A stretch of DNA of 64,000 nt from NCBI GenBank assembly GCA_031553035.1, contig JAVBLY010000006.1:124001-188000 (forward strand), in the 5' to 3' direction. Source of the DNA: JAVBLY01 sp031553035. Its GTDB lineage: Bacteria > Bacillota > Clostridia > Peptostreptococcales > Anaerovoracaceae. How positions within the stretch are numbered: the stretch's first letter is position 1; each line of letters opens with the position of its first letter. A model generated the notes under the pieces. It saw only the letters and a list, made by a program, of their open reading frames with translations. It did not search any database and was not told the DNA's origin. The translations under genes and the position numbers were made by a program. Below are positions 25,265 through 34,528 of this stretch, one piece after another.

Positions 25265-26620
25265 ATGGGTAAATTATTCGGAACGGACGGAGTCAGAGGC
25301 ATAGCAAACAGCGAACTTACACCGGAGCTGGCATTTGAGCTTGGAAAAGCAGGTGCATATGTATTAAGCAAATCATCCGGCGATAAAAAGCCGACAATTA
25401 TCATCGGAAGGGATACTCGAATTTCTGGCAATATGCTGGAAGATGCTCTGAGCGCCGGTATACTTTCAGTGGGAGGCAATGTAAAAAAAGCGGGAATCAT
25501 CCCTACACCCGGTATAGCATATCTGGTTAAAAAGGAAAATGCCGCCGCCGGAGTTGTGATCTCTGCATCACACAATCCGTTCGAGTATAACGGGATCAAA
25601 TTCTTCAACTCTGAAGGCTTCAAACTGGATGACTCCATCGAAGAAGAGATCGAAGATATAATTTTAAACAGCAAAAAAACCGGCGAGCCAGTTACCGGAG
25701 GCGCCCTCGGTCACCTTGTGGAATGCGGCAATGATGAAATAGAAGCTTACGCTTCGTTTCTTGCTGATTCAATGGATACGGATATTTCCGGATTCAAGTT
25801 GGTAATCGACTGCGCTAACGGGGCAGCATATAAGGTTGCAGAAGAAGTTTTCGGCAGACTTGGTGCTGATGTCGCATTTATCGGTAATAATCCGGACGGG
25901 ATTAATATCAATAATAAAATAGGATCGACACATCCTGAGCGTCTTCAGGATAGGGTAAAAGAAATCCAGGCAGATGCAGGTTTGGCATATGATGGAGATG
26001 CAGACAGGCTCATTGCTGTCGATGAAAATGGCGAGATCGTCAACGGCGATCGTATCATGTACATTTGTGCGAAGCAGATGAAAGGTGAAGGCACCCTGAA
26101 AAATGATCTGGTAACAGCGACTGTCATGAGCAATATCGGACTGGGAATGGCGCTTAGATCGGAGAATATAACTTTGCAGCAATCGGGAGTAGGAGACAGA
26201 TATGTACTTGAAATGATGCAGCAGACAGGCAGCGTTCTGGGGGGAGAGCAATCGGGACATTTAATTTTTTTAAACGACAATACTACAGGAGACGGTATAT
26301 TCGCATCTCTTCAGCTGCTTAGAGCATTAAAACACTCGGGCAGGAAACTATCTGAACTGTCAAAGGAAGTTACGGTATATCCGCAGGTCCTTATAAATGC
26401 AAAAGTGAAATCCGGGAATAAAGAAGCATACAAAAATGATAAAGAGATAATCCAAAAGATAGAAACCATGGAAGAAAAAATGGCAGGCACGGGGCGGGTT
26501 CTCATAAGACCCTCCGGCACCGAACCGCTCGTCAGAGTGATGCTGGAAGGTGATGATTACGAAGGCATGAAAACCATGGCAACGGAACTGGCCGAATTGA
26601 TATCACAAAAACTGGGATAA
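25265..26620 (+). CDS. glmM: Phosphoglucosamine mutase
   Basis: GlmM converts glucosamine-6-phosphate to glucosamine-1-phosphate for peptidoglycan precursors. Motifs are all present: N-terminal GKLFGTDGVRGIAN, the catalytic phosphoserine loop VISASHNPFEYNGIKFF near residue 100, the metal site YDGDADRLIAV near 240, LGGEQSGH near 325 and the phosphate-binding RPSGTEPLVRVM near 415. I use the ATG at 25265, which gives the usual MGKLFGTDG start. An in-frame GTG at 25259 directly follows the cdaR stop. It belongs to the cdaA operon, where CdaA and GlmM are known to interact. Confidence 0.95.
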   Translation: MGKLFGTDGVRGIANSELTPELAFELGKAGAYVLSKSSGDKKPTIIIGRDTRISGNMLEDALSAGILSVGGNVKKAGIIPTPGIAYLVKKENAAAGVVISASHNPFEYNGIKFFNSEGFKLDDSIEEEIEDIILNSKKTGEPVTGGALGHLVECGNDEIEAYASFLADSMDTDISGFKLVIDCANGAAYKVAEEVFGRLGADVAFIGNNPDGININNKIGSTHPERLQDRVKEIQADAGLAYDGDADRLIAVDENGEIVNGDRIMYICAKQMKGEGTLKNDLVTATVMSNIGLGMALRSENITLQQSGVGDRYVLEMMQQTGSVLGGEQSGHLIFLNDNTTGDGIFASLQLLRALKHSGRKLSELSKEVTVYPQVLINAKVKSGNKEAYKNDKEIIQKIETMEEKMAGTGRVLIRPSGTEPLVRVMLEGDDYEGMKTMATELAELISQKLG

Positions 26621-26634
26621 TTTACAGGAGCTAT

Positions 26635-27648
26635 ATGAAAACTTCAAAGGCTAATTTCAGAGGCTGTTTGCTTGGCGGTGCCGCAGGCGACGCAAAAGGA
26701 TATAATATCAGAGAGAACGGAAAGGATTTGATTTCCGACAACACCCAATTGACGTCTTTTACCACCGACGGACTTATCTGGGCAGATGACAGGGCTGTCG
26801 GCAAAGGTGTGTATGCATATATACCATGTCTTTTTTATTCTTATCAGAAATGGTATTACACTCAAACCGGAAGTCTGTCGGATAAAAATTATTCATTCAT
26901 TCTGGACGGAGAGATCTTGAACTGGGAAGAACTGTTTGCAAGAAGAGGGCACGGAATGACCAGCATGACATCTCTTGAAGGCAGCATCAGCAATAAATTC
27001 GGGACGATAAAAAATAGGATCAACAACAATAAGGGCTGCGGCAGTGTAATGAGAGCCGCCCCTATAGGTCTTTATTTTTGCAGAAATGAAAAAACTGCAT
27101 TTCAGATCGGGTGTGAAAGCGGAGCTTTGACCCACGGACATACGGATGCAATTCTGGCGTCCGGATATTTTGCATACCTGATCTCTGGCATAATACAGGA
27201 TGGAAATATCAGGGAAGTTGTTATGGAGGGGCTGGCACATCTTAAGAAGATAGAAGGTCATGAAAACTGTTATAACAAAATAAAGCAGGCGATCCTCCTG
27301 GGTGGAGATGATCTTAAGCCTGCAGAAGCAATGAATGAAATAGGTGAAGGATATACTGCCGATGAAGCAATAGCCCTGGCTATTTACCTGGCCGTCAAAT
27401 TTGACGGCGATTATGAAGCGGCAATCATTACAGCATCCAAATACGAAGGCAACAAGGACAGCATCGGTTCCATATGCGGTAATATGATGGGTGCGTATCT
27501 GGGCGATTACGAAATACCGTATAAATGGATACAGAAACTGGAACTGTCGGAACTTATAATTTACGGCGCGGATAAAATACTGGACCGCGTTGAAAACGGT
27601 ATCCAGAGCGTGACCGAAATAGTGTTGCCTGAAGTAGATTTAGTATAA
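26635..27648 (+). CDS. ADP-ribosylglycohydrolase family protein
   Basis: This 337-residue protein belongs to the DraG/ARH family, which removes ADP-ribose from proteins or small molecules using two magnesium ions. Family motifs are GCLLGGAAGDAKGY at the N-terminus, SDNTQLTSFTTDGL near residue 33 (metal ligands), NNNKGCGSVMRAAPIG near 130 and ALTHGHTDAILASGYFAYLI near 165. ISASKYEGNKDSIGSICGNMMGA-like sequence near 265 carries the C-terminal metal ligands. It lies 14 bases after glmM and 26 bases before ahcY, so it may be read through from the cdaA operon. The substrate cannot be told. Confidence 0.85.
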   Translation: MKTSKANFRGCLLGGAAGDAKGYNIRENGKDLISDNTQLTSFTTDGLIWADDRAVGKGVYAYIPCLFYSYQKWYYTQTGSLSDKNYSFILDGEILNWEELFARRGHGMTSMTSLEGSISNKFGTIKNRINNNKGCGSVMRAAPIGLYFCRNEKTAFQIGCESGALTHGHTDAILASGYFAYLISGIIQDGNIREVVMEGLAHLKKIEGHENCYNKIKQAILLGGDDLKPAEAMNEIGEGYTADEAIALAIYLAVKFDGDYEAAIITASKYEGNKDSIGSICGNMMGAYLGDYEIPYKWIQKLELSELIIYGADKILDRVENGIQSVTEIVLPEVDLV

Positions 27649-27674
27649 TACACCGATCCGAAAAAGGAGTAAAA

Positions 27675-28925
27675 GTGAAAAACTATGAAATAAAAGATCT
27701 AAGCCTTGCCCCAAACGGAAAAAGGCGAATAGAATGGGTAAAGAATAATATGCCGCTTCTCAAGGGCATAGAAGAAAATATGTCGAAAGATAAACCTCTT
27801 GGGGGAATAAAAATTTCTCTGTCCATACATTTGGAGCCGAAGACAGCATATCTTTGTCAGGTATTGGCGTCTCTTGGAGCAGACATGTCTGTGACCGGAA
27901 GCAACGTTCTTTCCACTCAGGATGATACTGCGGCGGCTTTGGCGGAGCAGGGGATGAAGGTATATGCATATCACAGAGCAAGCGAAGAAGAGTACAGCAG
28001 GCATATCGAAATGTGCCTCGAAAATAAGCCAAATATAGTGATCGATGACGGAGGAGACCTGCTGGGAATGCTCCACACCAAAAGACCTGATCTGGCTGAA
28101 GAAGTCTGGGGCGGCTGTGAGGAGACTACTACCGGTATTATCAGGCTCAAGGCCATGGAAAACGAAGGCGTATTGAAATTTCCCATGATCGCTGTCAACG
28201 ATGCAAGATGTAAACATCTTTTCGATAACAGATACGGCACCGGACAATCAGTGTGGGCCAGTATAATGACAAATACAAACCTTATCATTGCCTCAAAGAC
28301 TGTGGTCGTTGCAGGTTATGGATGGTGCGGCAAAGGCATTGCTATGAGGGCAGCTGCTTTAGGAGCATCCGTAATTGTTACTGAAATCGATTCGGTAAAA
28401 GCCATAGAAGCCAGAATGGATGGATTCCAGGTAATGAGCATGTTTGAAGCAGCCCCTCTGGGTGATATATTCGTTACTGCAACAGGTTGTAACCACGTTA
28501 TCTCAATGGAGCATATAGTGCTGATGAAAGACAGGGCGATCCTGGCAAATGCCGGTCATTTCAATATTGAGATAGATATGGAAGGTCTTGAGAACAAGTC
28601 GAAAGATCAGTATGAGGCAAGAGAAAATATTACAGCATATGTACTTCCTGACGGAAGAATTATAAATGTGATTGCAGAAGGCAGGCTGGTAAATATAGCT
28701 GCGGCAGACGGACATCCTGCCGAAATAATGGATATGAGTTTTGCCGTTCAGCTTTTTTCGGCTCTATATGTCAAGGACAACAATGGCAAACTGGAAAACA
28801 AAGTTTATGATGTGTCAGATGAAATCGACGAGGTCATAGCGAAAGCAAGGCTGGATGCATGGGGGATCGATATTGACGAGCTGACACCGGAGCAGAAGAA
28901 GTACCTCAACAGCTGGGAATTATAA
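27675..28925 (+). CDS. ahcY: Adenosylhomocysteinase (S-adenosylhomocysteine hydrolase)
   Basis: The enzyme splits S-adenosylhomocysteine into homocysteine and adenosine, relieving inhibition of methyltransferases. The 416-residue protein has KPLGGIKISLSIHLEPKTA near residue 40, the NAD-binding VVVAGYGWCGKGIAMRAAALGASVIVTEID near 210, TGCNHVISMEHI near 270 and NAGHFNIEIDMEGL near 290. These are the family's substrate and cofactor regions. The start is GTG at 27675 with AAGGAG seven bases upstream. Some bacterial homologues act on related nucleosidyl-homocysteines, so substrate identity needs an assay. A spacer of 203 bases without genes follows. Confidence 0.9.
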   Translation: MKNYEIKDLSLAPNGKRRIEWVKNNMPLLKGIEENMSKDKPLGGIKISLSIHLEPKTAYLCQVLASLGADMSVTGSNVLSTQDDTAAALAEQGMKVYAYHRASEEEYSRHIEMCLENKPNIVIDDGGDLLGMLHTKRPDLAEEVWGGCEETTTGIIRLKAMENEGVLKFPMIAVNDARCKHLFDNRYGTGQSVWASIMTNTNLIIASKTVVVAGYGWCGKGIAMRAAALGASVIVTEIDSVKAIEARMDGFQVMSMFEAAPLGDIFVTATGCNHVISMEHIVLMKDRAILANAGHFNIEIDMEGLENKSKDQYEARENITAYVLPDGRIINVIAEGRLVNIAAADGHPAEIMDMSFAVQLFSALYVKDNNGKLENKVYDVSDEIDEVIAKARLDAWGIDIDELTPEQKKYLNSWEL

Positions 28926-29128
28926 CAAAAAGTATTCTCCCGGTATAATTTGTTTGAGTCCATCAAAAAATATGTCGGTCGTTACAGAAAACAGAGAATA
29001 ATTACACTGATACCATAGAAATCCGAAAAATACATAAAAAGTAAAAATTAAATGTTTTGATAAGGCTAATACGGGTAAAATACACATAAGTAGCATGATA
29101 TTTTGTATTGAAAAGAATGAGGGAAAAT

Positions 29129-29776
29129 ATGAAAACATTAACAAACACATTGGGACTCAGGGGACGTGCAGGCAGGCTTTTGGTCTTTGCCGTTATAGCA
29201 GCACTATTGATTACTGCTTTTATGCCTATAGCTGGTTCAGCGGTATACGGAGAAGCAACGTCCGGAGGCGGAGTAGTTCCTGCTCAGTGTACCGTGACAT
29301 TTCGTGATATCGACGGAACTGTGCTCAAAACACAGGTGGTAAATAATGGTGAAGATGCAACACCTCCCACGATCGTTGCAAAAAAAGGATATAAGTTTCT
29401 CGGTTGGGATAACGAATATACGAATGTCACAGAAAACAGAACCGTGAATGCAGTTTATGAACTGATAATGACAACTACCAAAGAAAAAGACGGCAAGCTG
29501 GCAGCACCTGACACAGCTCAGCCCCCGGCAGAAATAATTGCAGTCGCCACCGAAGGCGGGATGGAAGTTATTGACACAAGTGAAGAAGCAATAACGACAC
29601 CCGAAATCATAAAAACAAATCCGACTCCCACAACAGTTGTGGAGGAACCTGAACAGAGTATGTCGCCAACAACCATTATACTTATCGTTCTTGCAGCATT
29701 AGTTGCACTTGCAGTAATCGGATATTTTATCTTCATGTTTTTAAAGAAGAGACGTAAGGAAGAATATACTTCATAA
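29129..29776 (+). CDS. InlB-repeat surface protein with C-terminal membrane anchor
   Basis: This protein has ~215 residues. A signal sequence (LLVFAVIAALLITAFMPIAGSAVYG) is followed by one InlB B-type repeat (CTVTFRDIDGTVLKTQVVNNGEDATPPT..GYKFLGWDNEYTNVTENRTVNAVYE). A Thr/Pro/Glu-rich linker (residues 115-175), one hydrophobic helix (TIILIVLAALVALAVIGYFIFMF) and a basic tail KKRRKEE complete it. It is therefore anchored with the repeat outside the cell. I chose the ATG at 29129 because GAGGG lies five bases upstream; earlier in-frame starts lack this. A strong terminator follows. Its partner and role are unknown. Confidence 0.75.
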   Translation: MKTLTNTLGLRGRAGRLLVFAVIAALLITAFMPIAGSAVYGEATSGGGVVPAQCTVTFRDIDGTVLKTQVVNNGEDATPPTIVAKKGYKFLGWDNEYTNVTENRTVNAVYELIMTTTKEKDGKLAAPDTAQPPAEIIAVATEGGMEVIDTSEEAITTPEIIKTNPTPTTVVEEPEQSMSPTTIILIVLAALVALAVIGYFIFMFLKKRRKEEYTS

Positions 29777-29799
29777 AACCCCCTAAATATAACAGAAAT

Positions 29800-29832
29800 G
29801 ACCCCGGTCCTTAAAGACCGGGGTCGTTTGTT
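29800..29832 (+). terminator. Intrinsic terminator between convergent genes
   Basis: GACCCCGGTC (29800-29809) pairs with GACCGGGGTC (29815-29824), followed by GTTTGTTTTT. It closes the surface-protein gene and lies just past the end of the convergent MerR gene. Confidence 0.9.
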
Positions 29833-29845
29833 TTTAAAATTTGCT

Positions 29846-31078
29846 CTATTCTTTTTTACCTACATATCCGATAACTTCGATAGCTTCTCCCAACTCTCCT
29901 CTGGGAAAATGCTTTTCAGATGAGGATGTAAGGCCTGTACTTTTCATTTCTCCTATGCGTACGCCGGATTTATTCCAGTCTGCCTCCAGTCTGTTAAATG
30001 TCATCTTTTCCGGAGTAAACAGCGGGTTGTCTTCAGTGAAGTTTCGAAGCCCTTTTGGTGCTTTTCTGTAATCAGTAAATATACCGGTGACCTTTCCTCT
30101 TTTTCTAAGGAGCGGGGAGATCAATTCCGTCTGATACTCGTCAAACGTAAATAAACTGTTAACAGTGGAAAAATCATCGATGTAAACATCAACACATCCA
30201 TGCTTTATAGGAATGTCACTGGTGTTTCCGGCATAGTAAATGATGTGGTTTTCCAGGTCGGACAGCAATGTTTTAAGCTTATTGATCCTTTTTATTGAAG
30301 GATCCGCAATTATATATGAATCATGGGGACCGAGTTTACCCAGATATTCCAGAAGAAAATTGAATGTGAACGGGCCTCCCATTATTATCCGATGACTGTC
30401 TCCCTCATTATGAACCTGATCTCTCATGAAGAGGTAAGTCTTAGCTATGAACCCCCGGTATTGATGGCTGAATTCTTCTTTAAGTGATATTACCGATTCG
30501 ATGTTGTCGAATGCTTTAAACGGTGTTTCTTCAATTTTTTCCCCGGCTATTATTATTCCATTTTCTATATATGCATTATATCCGCACCCGCATTTAAGTT
30601 CCCCGCTGTAAAGATAATTGTTGGAAATACTGGCTGAATCCAGTTCCAGCGGCGTTTGACACAGAGGGCAGTACAGATTTGGAATAAATGAAAAAGGAAC
30701 ACCCCACTTTACATCCTTTACGGTGGCTACCTCCGGCATTTCCTCGATATCTTTTTCAAGGGATTTTATATTTACATCCAGTGCCTTTTGCTCAGCGATC
30801 AACTCTTCTCTTTTGTTTTTGAGGATCTCAGCACAGACGTCGAGAACTACCTCATCTTTAAAGCGTGAAGCCTTCTCCATAAAAAACAGCAGCTGTATCT
30901 CTTCAAGCGAAAAGTGATAGTTTTTGTATTTAATTATGTTGTACATGTCTTCTTCGCATTCTTTACCGAAGGAATATTGCCCGTTTTTTCTTCCTGGCAC
31001 CAGAAGGCCACTGTTGATATAATGTCTGACAGTGCTGACGTTCACATTGAATTTTTCTGCAAATGCACTGATTTTCAA
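29846..31078 (-). CDS. MerR-type HTH fused to zinc ribbon and methyltransferase-like domain
   Basis: A 410-residue protein of three parts. Residues 1-70 are a MerR winged helix (ISAFAEKFNVNVSTVRHYINSGLL), followed by a helical segment to about residue 125. Residues 135-180 hold a four-cysteine zinc ribbon (CPLCQTPLELD...CGCGYNAYIENGIII), like the zinc site of RlmA/Trm112-type methyltransferases. Residues 190-405 show a Rossmann-like region (IIMGGPFTFNFLLEYLG, SYIIADPSIKRINKL, VDVYIDDFSTVN) that resembles a SAM-dependent methyltransferase, though the glycine motif is weak. The start is TTG at 31078 with GGGGGAAA upstream. It may sense a ligand through the C-terminal domain. Substrate unknown. 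Confidence 0.65.
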   Translation of the reverse strand: MKISAFAEKFNVNVSTVRHYINSGLLVPGRKNGQYSFGKECEEDMYNIIKYKNYHFSLEEIQLLFFMEKASRFKDEVVLDVCAEILKNKREELIAEQKALDVNIKSLEKDIEEMPEVATVKDVKWGVPFSFIPNLYCPLCQTPLELDSASISNNYLYSGELKCGCGYNAYIENGIIIAGEKIEETPFKAFDNIESVISLKEEFSHQYRGFIAKTYLFMRDQVHNEGDSHRIIMGGPFTFNFLLEYLGKLGPHDSYIIADPSIKRINKLKTLLSDLENHIIYYAGNTSDIPIKHGCVDVYIDDFSTVNSLFTFDEYQTELISPLLRKRGKVTGIFTDYRKAPKGLRNFTEDNPLFTPEKMTFNRLEADWNKSGVRIGEMKSTGLTSSSEKHFPRGELGEAIEVIGYVGKKE

Positions 31079-31268
31079 AAGATTTCCCCCGCGTTTACGA
31101 ACCTGAAACTGTCACGTCAAGTATATCCAACCATAAAGATGCAGTCAACTGTAAAGCCGGCTTCACAATTTCAGAAAATAGGCTGTTGCACTCAGCCGGG
31201 CTTAACAGCGTACTATTAAGTCAAGCAATGGCACAGACAAGAGAACGCGAGTTAAGGAGATGAGTAAA

Positions 31269-31625
31269 ATGAAGAGAATAGTTCTTACGAACAATAAAAA
31301 AGTTCAAAGCCAGTACGCAGAAAAAGCAGATATCAGATTAATGGAGAGTGCTTCTACACACGAAATTTATGAAGAAGGACGAAAGGTTGTTGAAAATGGA
31401 GGGAAGCTGATTGTGGACCCTTCCGCAGGTAATACCAAAAGTTTTTATAAAAGCCTGGTTTTCATCGAAGGAGAGGATGCGGCTGGAGTTCCCAGCCAGA
31501 GAAGCCTGGAGCTCCTTGATAAATGCCTCAAGAGAACTGCCGGAGCTAAAAAGAGCAAGGAGCCGGTACTTGCGGGGATAATGCAGAATAAAGACGTTGA
31601 TTCCCTTAAGAGAATTTTGGCATAA
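31269..31625 (+). CDS. GrdX-like small protein
   Basis: This ~118-residue protein starts MKRIVLTNNKKVQSQY, has ENGGKLIVDPSAGNTKSFYKSLVF in the middle and PSQRSLELLDKCLKR near residue 85. The 'TNN..V', 'G..L..dPl.G...pyKS' and 'S...l..c' pattern resembles GrdX, a small protein of unknown role usually found with glycine-reductase genes. No other grd gene is in this window, so the call is tentative. I use the ATG at 31269 because AAGGAG lies nine bases upstream, whereas it directly abuts an earlier ATG at 31260. A terminator follows. Confidence 0.5.
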   Translation: MKRIVLTNNKKVQSQYAEKADIRLMESASTHEIYEEGRKVVENGGKLIVDPSAGNTKSFYKSLVFIEGEDAAGVPSQRSLELLDKCLKRTAGAKKSKEPVLAGIMQNKDVDSLKRILA

Positions 31626-31665
31626 ATACAAGTGATAATTACCAAATCATGTTGCCAAAAACATC

Positions 31666-31692
31666 AAAACCCGCTGTTTAGCGGGTTTTGTA
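31666..31692 (+). terminator. Bidirectional terminator between grdX-like gene and gltX
   Basis: AAAACCCGCT (31666-31675), GTTT loop, AGCGGGTTTT (31680-31689). The arms supply a T-run for both strands, serving the convergent genes on each side. Confidence 0.88.
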
Positions 31693-31703
31693 TTCCAACT
31701 GAT

Positions 31704-33365
31704 TTATTTATTAAAGTTTCGTATACGGTCACGAACTCTATCCTCGCCAAGAATCTGCTGTATTTCCCAAATGTCCGGTGAGTTGGATCTTCCCACAATC
31801 GCCAGTCTTATCAGGCCGCTTACATCGCCTACATGGCCTTTGTAGTCGTCGGGGTTTTTCTTAAAGTCTTTTGGCTTTACCGCATATCCGTTATCGGCAG
31901 TTATGGTTCTGATCTTTTCGAACCAGACATCTCTCGGATCACTGTGGACGTATGTATCGATATATGCATTCAGAATCACGGGAACATCTTCCGCTGTGAT
32001 ATTTGCCGGAAGCTGGTCTTCTATCTTAAAGTATTCATCATAGAAATAGCTGATAAAATCTATGATCTGCTTTCCGTAAGCCAGATCTTTTCTGGGCTTA
32101 TCCCCGGTTCTTCCAATATCAAGAGCTTTTATCAGATATTCTTTTCCATATAGTTCGTTGTCAGCTCCGGAGATAACAGCCGCTTTTTCAGGCTCATATT
32201 CTGTGATCCAGCCGAGTACAAAATCAGCAAGTTCATCAGCCGGGATCCTTACAAGAGTTTCCTTACTGACATCAGTCAGTTTGTCAAGATCAAATAGTAT
32301 GCCCGAATGTCCCATCTTCGTTGTTTCCATAGTAAACTCCTCGAGACTTTCATCAGGGTTTTCCATACGCCACTCCTCAAAGTTGGAATTGATTATTGTC
32401 ATAAGATACTCGGATATGGCTTTTGGATGATAACCTTCGCTCTTATAGTATTCAAGAGACAGTTCGGGATCCTTTCTCTTTGAAAGTTTCCTCTTTGTTT
32501 CGCCGTCCATTTTCATCAGAACGGTGGTGTGGCAGTATATTGGCAGTTCAAAGCCCAAAGCTTCCGATAATGCTACGTGGATAGGCAGTGATGAAAGCCA
32601 TTCCTCTCCTCTGAACACATGCGTTGTTCTCATGAGGTGGTCATCGATGACATGAGCCATATGATATGTTGGAATGCCGTTGGACTTGAGAAGAACCACA
32701 TCTATTTCATTTTCAGGCATGGAAACTTCGCCTCTGATGTCATCATTGATTTTGAAGTATTTTGTTGGATCTCCTGCAGATTTATATCGGATAACATATT
32801 CCGCGTCGGCTTTTATTTTTGACTCAATTTCTTCAAATCCTGTATCTCTGTATTTTGCCCACTTTCCGTAGATCCCCGGCATCAGCTTGCCGGATTCCTG
32901 TTCTTCTCTGATCTTATTGATCTCATCTTCCGTGAGAAAACAGGGATAAGCTTTCCCCTGGGCGATAAGTTCCTTTACATATGTCTGGTAAATTTCTTTT
33001 CTGTCGCTTTGATAATATGGACCGTAATCACCGGTCTCACCATCGAGAGTCACACCCTCATCGAAATCGATTCCGAAAAAGTCCAGTGTGGTTATCAGAG
33101 ATTCAGCTGCGCCTTCAACTTCCCGTTTGTCGTCGGTGTCCTCGATCCTGAGATAGAATAACCCGCCGGTCTGCTTTGAAAGTTTTTCATTCATGAATGC
33201 GGTATAGAGGTTTCCAAGATGTATGAATCCGGTGGGGCTGGGACCGAGTCTGGTTACAGCAGCTCCGTCGACCATGTTTCTGGGCGGATATTTCTCTTCC
33301 CAGTGTTCCGCCGTTTTGTCTATATGTCCGAATAGAAGTTCTGATAAATGTTTGTAATTTCCCAT
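31704..33365 (-). CDS. gltX: Glutamyl-tRNA synthetase
   Basis: A class I aminoacyl-tRNA synthetase that charges tRNA-Glu. The HIGH-type motif is in PSPTGFIHLGNLYTAF near residue 40, FYLRIEDTDDKREVEGA follows, and the KMSKS-type motif is KRKLSKRKDPELSL near residue 305. At 553 residues it is longer than the usual ~485, with extra sequence in the C-terminal anticodon-binding half. AACGGAG nine bases before the ATG supports the start. It is the last gene of the minus-strand run beginning with porG, 14 bases after the M20 gene. Clostridia often carry two GltX paralogues; whether this is the only one cannot be told here. Confidence 0.92.
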   Translation of the reverse strand: MGNYKHLSELLFGHIDKTAEHWEEKYPPRNMVDGAAVTRLGPSPTGFIHLGNLYTAFMNEKLSKQTGGLFYLRIEDTDDKREVEGAAESLITTLDFFGIDFDEGVTLDGETGDYGPYYQSDRKEIYQTYVKELIAQGKAYPCFLTEDEINKIREEQESGKLMPGIYGKWAKYRDTGFEEIESKIKADAEYVIRYKSAGDPTKYFKINDDIRGEVSMPENEIDVVLLKSNGIPTYHMAHVIDDHLMRTTHVFRGEEWLSSLPIHVALSEALGFELPIYCHTTVLMKMDGETKRKLSKRKDPELSLEYYKSEGYHPKAISEYLMTIINSNFEEWRMENPDESLEEFTMETTKMGHSGILFDLDKLTDVSKETLVRIPADELADFVLGWITEYEPEKAAVISGADNELYGKEYLIKALDIGRTGDKPRKDLAYGKQIIDFISYFYDEYFKIEDQLPANITAEDVPVILNAYIDTYVHSDPRDVWFEKIRTITADNGYAVKPKDFKKNPDDYKGHVGDVSGLIRLAIVGRSNSPDIWEIQQILGEDRVRDRIRNFNK

Positions 33366-33379
33366 TATTATAATCTCCG

Positions 33380-34528
33380 TTAATTATTTAAAAGTAATGC
33401 TTTAAAAATCTCCACACCAGTCGGAAGAATATCCTCATCGATGTCATAGTATCCGTTGTGCAGAGTCACATCAAGTCCTGTGCCCACAAAGAAAAACAAC
33501 CCCGGTACTTCCTGCTGGTAATAAGAAAAGTCCTCCGATGTCATAAAAGGATCCTCAAGCGGGAAAAAGCTTATCTCATCATGATCAATATTAGAAACAG
33601 CTGTGATTAGTTCGTTTACCAGTGAAGGGGGATTAGTGACAGGCGGGTAACCTTCTGTTGCCGAGAATTCTATGGTGCAACCATATTTATTTTCGTATTC
33701 TGCAAATATTTCATTCATTCTATTCATCATCTTATCCAGTATTTTTTTATCGTAGTATCTGGTAGTCCCTCTTATTTCAGTTCTTTCCGAAATAATATTG
33801 ACACCAGTCCCACTGTTGAATTCGCCGAATTTAAGAAGTCTCTTTACGTCTTTTGGGATCTCTTCCCGTTCCATTTTATAAATGTCCTGTACCATCATGG
33901 TCCCGATATCCAAAGCATCTATGCCGTCTTCCGGTTTTGCCACATGGGCGCTTTTTCCGCCTACGATGATGGAAAGCACTTTTGTGCCGGCCATAAAATG
34001 ATCATTGCGGCAGATCACCGTATGCTTTGGAAAACCCGGCCATATATGGAGTCCGAATATCTTCTCAACATTGCGCGTTTGGAATACACCTGAGTCGCAA
34101 ATTTCCTTTGCTCCTCCGGTTGTTTCTTCCGCTGCCTGAAAAACCAGAAGAACATTTTTATTGAGCATACCAGGTCCGTCTCCCATAAGCTTTGAAACTT
34201 CGGAGGCGAAACCAAGCATTATGCTCATGTGGCCGTCATGTCCGCAGGCGTGCATCTGTCCTTCGTGAACTGAGCTGTATTCATGTTTCAATTTTTCTTC
34301 GATCGCAAGTGCATCCATGTCGGTTCTGAATGCCAGTGTACTGTCCTTGCCCGCATCAAAAAAAGCGACGAAGCTGGCCTTGCCGATGGGGGTAATGTCA
34401 CATGGAAGCATATCCAGGTATTCAATGATATATGCAGTGGTCTTAGGAAGGTCAAAGTCCAGCTCAGGTATCCTGTGGAGATACCTTCTGAATTCTATCA
34501 AGTTATCTTTCATGTTTTTATCACTCAC
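33380..34528 (-). CDS. M20-family amidohydrolase (N-acyl-amino-acid / hippurate hydrolase type)
   Basis: This is a zinc-dependent amidohydrolase of 382 residues, normal for the M20D group. Metal ligands are visible in HACGHDGHMS near residue 93, AAEETTGGAKE near 130 and GLHIWPG near 157, with a dimerisation lid domain between (VGGKSAHVAKPEDGIDAL near 188). The C-terminal EDPFMTSEDFSYYQQEVPGLFFFVGTG carries the last ligand region. The GTG start at 34528 shares a base with the porB stop, and GGAG lies upstream. Its place between por genes and gltX suggests a role in amino-acid catabolism, but the substrate is not evident. Confidence 0.88.
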   Translation of the reverse strand: MSDKNMKDNLIEFRRYLHRIPELDFDLPKTTAYIIEYLDMLPCDITPIGKASFVAFFDAGKDSTLAFRTDMDALAIEEKLKHEYSSVHEGQMHACGHDGHMSIMLGFASEVSKLMGDGPGMLNKNVLLVFQAAEETTGGAKEICDSGVFQTRNVEKIFGLHIWPGFPKHTVICRNDHFMAGTKVLSIIVGGKSAHVAKPEDGIDALDIGTMMVQDIYKMEREEIPKDVKRLLKFGEFNSGTGVNIISERTEIRGTTRYYDKKILDKMMNRMNEIFAEYENKYGCTIEFSATEGYPPVTNPPSLVNELITAVSNIDHDEISFFPLEDPFMTSEDFSYYQQEVPGLFFFVGTGLDVTLHNGYYDIDEDILPTGVEIFKALLLNN

